In this document: in pieces, positions 62,215-64,000 of the stretch
Numbering within the stretch: the first letter of the stretch is position 1
How the letters are laid out: the number at the start of each line of letters is the position of its first letter
Assembly: GCA_948099385.1 (NCBI GenBank)
Contig: CANUEZ040000129.1
Span: 7,384,501-7,448,500, forward strand
DNA length: 64,000 nucleotides
DNA from: Fasciola hepatica
Taxonomy: Eukaryota; Platyhelminthes; Trematoda; Plagiorchiida; Fasciolidae
Reading direction: 5' to 3'
Notes under the pieces: model-generated
Databases searched by the model: none
What the model saw: only the letters and a program-made list of their open reading frames with translations
What the model was told of the DNA's origin: nothing
Made by a program: the position numbers and the translations under genes

Positions 62215-64000
62215 CAACTGGAAAGATTTAAGTTATTGCTATGGCTGCTGCTGCTGATGATTCGTATTAATATACCTGTTCCTCGGTTCATGATAAATAC
62301 CACGGTGAATAGGATTTTATTAATATTTTAGAGTAGTTCTATAGACTAACTGACGAATTACTTTGGAACTAGGCGAGCCGCATGAAGGAGACTGATTGAA
62401 TTATGAATCCTCGTCCTTTGTGCGTTATCGGTAATGTCCAAAGAGGGTACCGTTTTGGCTGTTAACAATTGTTTGCTGAAAATGATTGAAATATCGGTTT
62501 TGCTTACTCATGAATAGTACTTCACTTTATTCAGAAAAGGTAGTGAGTGCTGTTTAAGTTTGCTTATTATAAAAGATACGTGATCAAAACTCTAGATTAG
62601 CATAATGCCATTAAGTACCCAGATGTGTTTGACGCCCTCTTTGTGAGTTCCTATCTTATACCAGGATTTACCAAAAGAACAAAAAACTACATGATGGACG
62701 TGCCCTGTAGCTAATGTTTCCCAAGAAAACATGGAATAGCCGTGCAGTTATTGCTTTTGCGGTTTTTGTTGGTGATCGAGGGCTGATGTTACATGATAAA
62801 CTCTCTGGTAGAATATTCAGATCCCCTCACAAAACCGACAAATAATCCGAATTGCTGGTCTGAATCGTTCATTCTGTGTGATAAAATGCGCAAACCTGTC
62901 TAAAATGTTTGCAGAATATGTGCGGACCTTATTTTGTGAAGTTATAACTCAAAGAGCAGTGGCCACGCGAATAAATAGTTGCCGCGGGATTTTCGGATCG
63001 TGCATGCATACTTTTATTTAGATGGTATTATCTGCAATAGATGACTGGAAGTCACCAGCAGTCGGAGTTTTAAGGTTAGCACCCTTTTTAGTGAACTATA
63101 ACATCTCTCTCATCTGGCTCGTTTTGGGCCTAAGAAGATACATCACGGTAAATTTCAACATCTACTGGTTCGCAGTGCCCTTGTCAACCACGGTGACTAA
63201 CAAGTTCACACCCTCAATGATTCGCACGCATGAATAAGGGACTAATACGTCCAGATTAACTCACAAACACGTACTTAGGGAATCAAATGGCTATATCTAT
63301 CAATCTGAATTGCCCTAGATATTTTCTGCATTCTTTGGAGTTGAAAATTGATCGTTCTATGCGTTTGTGACCGGCTCGCACGTTTAATCCTAGGCGTTTC
63401 TCCAGCATCATTTGACCGACAGTTTTTCCATCTTTTACAAGACATTATTATGCACAGAGTGAATACAAATGAAACAATATGGAAACTGGAGCAACCAAAC
63501 CTGATAACTATTTTCCAGTCCTGTCGGTTTAAATGAGTGCTGAAACCTGAAACAAGCAAAATGTTTTCGTATTGTTGGGCAGTCGAAAATCATACAGCTA
63601 CGGAGTATCATCTCGTTGGGAAGGGAAATGGTATTAGACACCAGATTTGTTCACTCTCAATGCATCGACCAGCATTGTGCAATTTTCTCCAACTACCTAC
63701 CCAATTGTGGTAGGTCCAAAACCACAGTACAAACAAATCAGAATTTGGAGTTTTCTTGCAACGATCTTGCTGTTTGAGCTTCGTTCTGTGAACCACTTTC
63801 TGGCGCTGAAAACAATCTTTAACGAGACGCTTTGAGGAATAATTGCCAAGCAATCAAAAGGTTAGTCAAGAGTGATCTCTCCACTCGATTTTTGTGCGTA
63901 ACTTGCCCTTTCCATGTGGTAAAATAATCCATCTCCTTTCATTGCCAACTACGGTTAGGAATATTAGACTAAAAATACACAGTGTAACAGTAGAGTCCAA
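62215..64000. other. No gene recognised
   Basis: Short frames on both strands (for example 63275-63559 - and 63608-63853 -) have no recognisable motif. Confidence 0.35.

Overview
The window is eukaryotic, almost certainly from a flatworm, and most like a digenean trematode (an opisthorchiid fluke is my best guess). The grounds are split genes with GT/AG introns, heavy loads of decayed LINE, Penelope-like (PLE) and Tc1/mariner-like relics, tRNA-like SINE bodies and long microsatellites. There are no operons, ribosome binding sites, rRNA genes or CRISPR arrays. The species call is inference from element types; no database was searched.

One cellular gene can be read with good confidence: a minus-strand glutamate synthase (GOGAT). 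Exon 1 (25745-25822) carries the start and the class II amidotransferase cysteine in a CGVGF motif. Exon 2 (7557-7687) carries HRGAC and NTGDGAG. Exon 3 (7134-7263) continues the same domain. The three exons join in frame at GT/AG sites to give 113 residues. Intron 1 is about 18 kb and holds a near full-length LINE, SINE-like pieces and a Penelope fragment with inverted arms. Paired CCAAT boxes and a CpG-rich patch lie just upstream of exon 1. The remaining exons were not found and probably lie beyond base 1.

Layout. 1-7.1 kb: putative GOGAT intron 3 or flank, with LINE fragments, a 543-bp foldback element, two SINE-like pieces and a 1.1-kb (TATG)n array. 7.1-25.8 kb: GOGAT exons 3 to 1 and intron 1. 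25.9-36.4 kb: promoter, then mostly unannotated AT-rich DNA with microsatellites and two SINE-like pieces. 36.5-37.3 kb: a minus-strand mariner-like relic. 38.4-42.2 kb: two plus-strand CR1-like LINE relics. 43-46.9 kb: microsatellites and one copy of a dispersed hairpin repeat. 47-49.8 kb: rearranged LINE pieces in opposite orientations. 51.6-53.5 kb: a SINE-like piece, a (CA)n tract and a second mariner-like relic. 57.4-58.3 kb: a Penelope reverse transcriptase/GIY-YIG relic. 58.3-64 kb: mostly unassigned, with one unrecognised 168-codon ORF and an inverted pair of the dispersed repeat.

All recognisable transposon proteins are broken by stops, frameshifts or catalytic substitutions, so I see no autonomous element. 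Many long open frames in the window are artefacts of microsatellites or lie antisense to the LINEs, and they are not annotated as genes.
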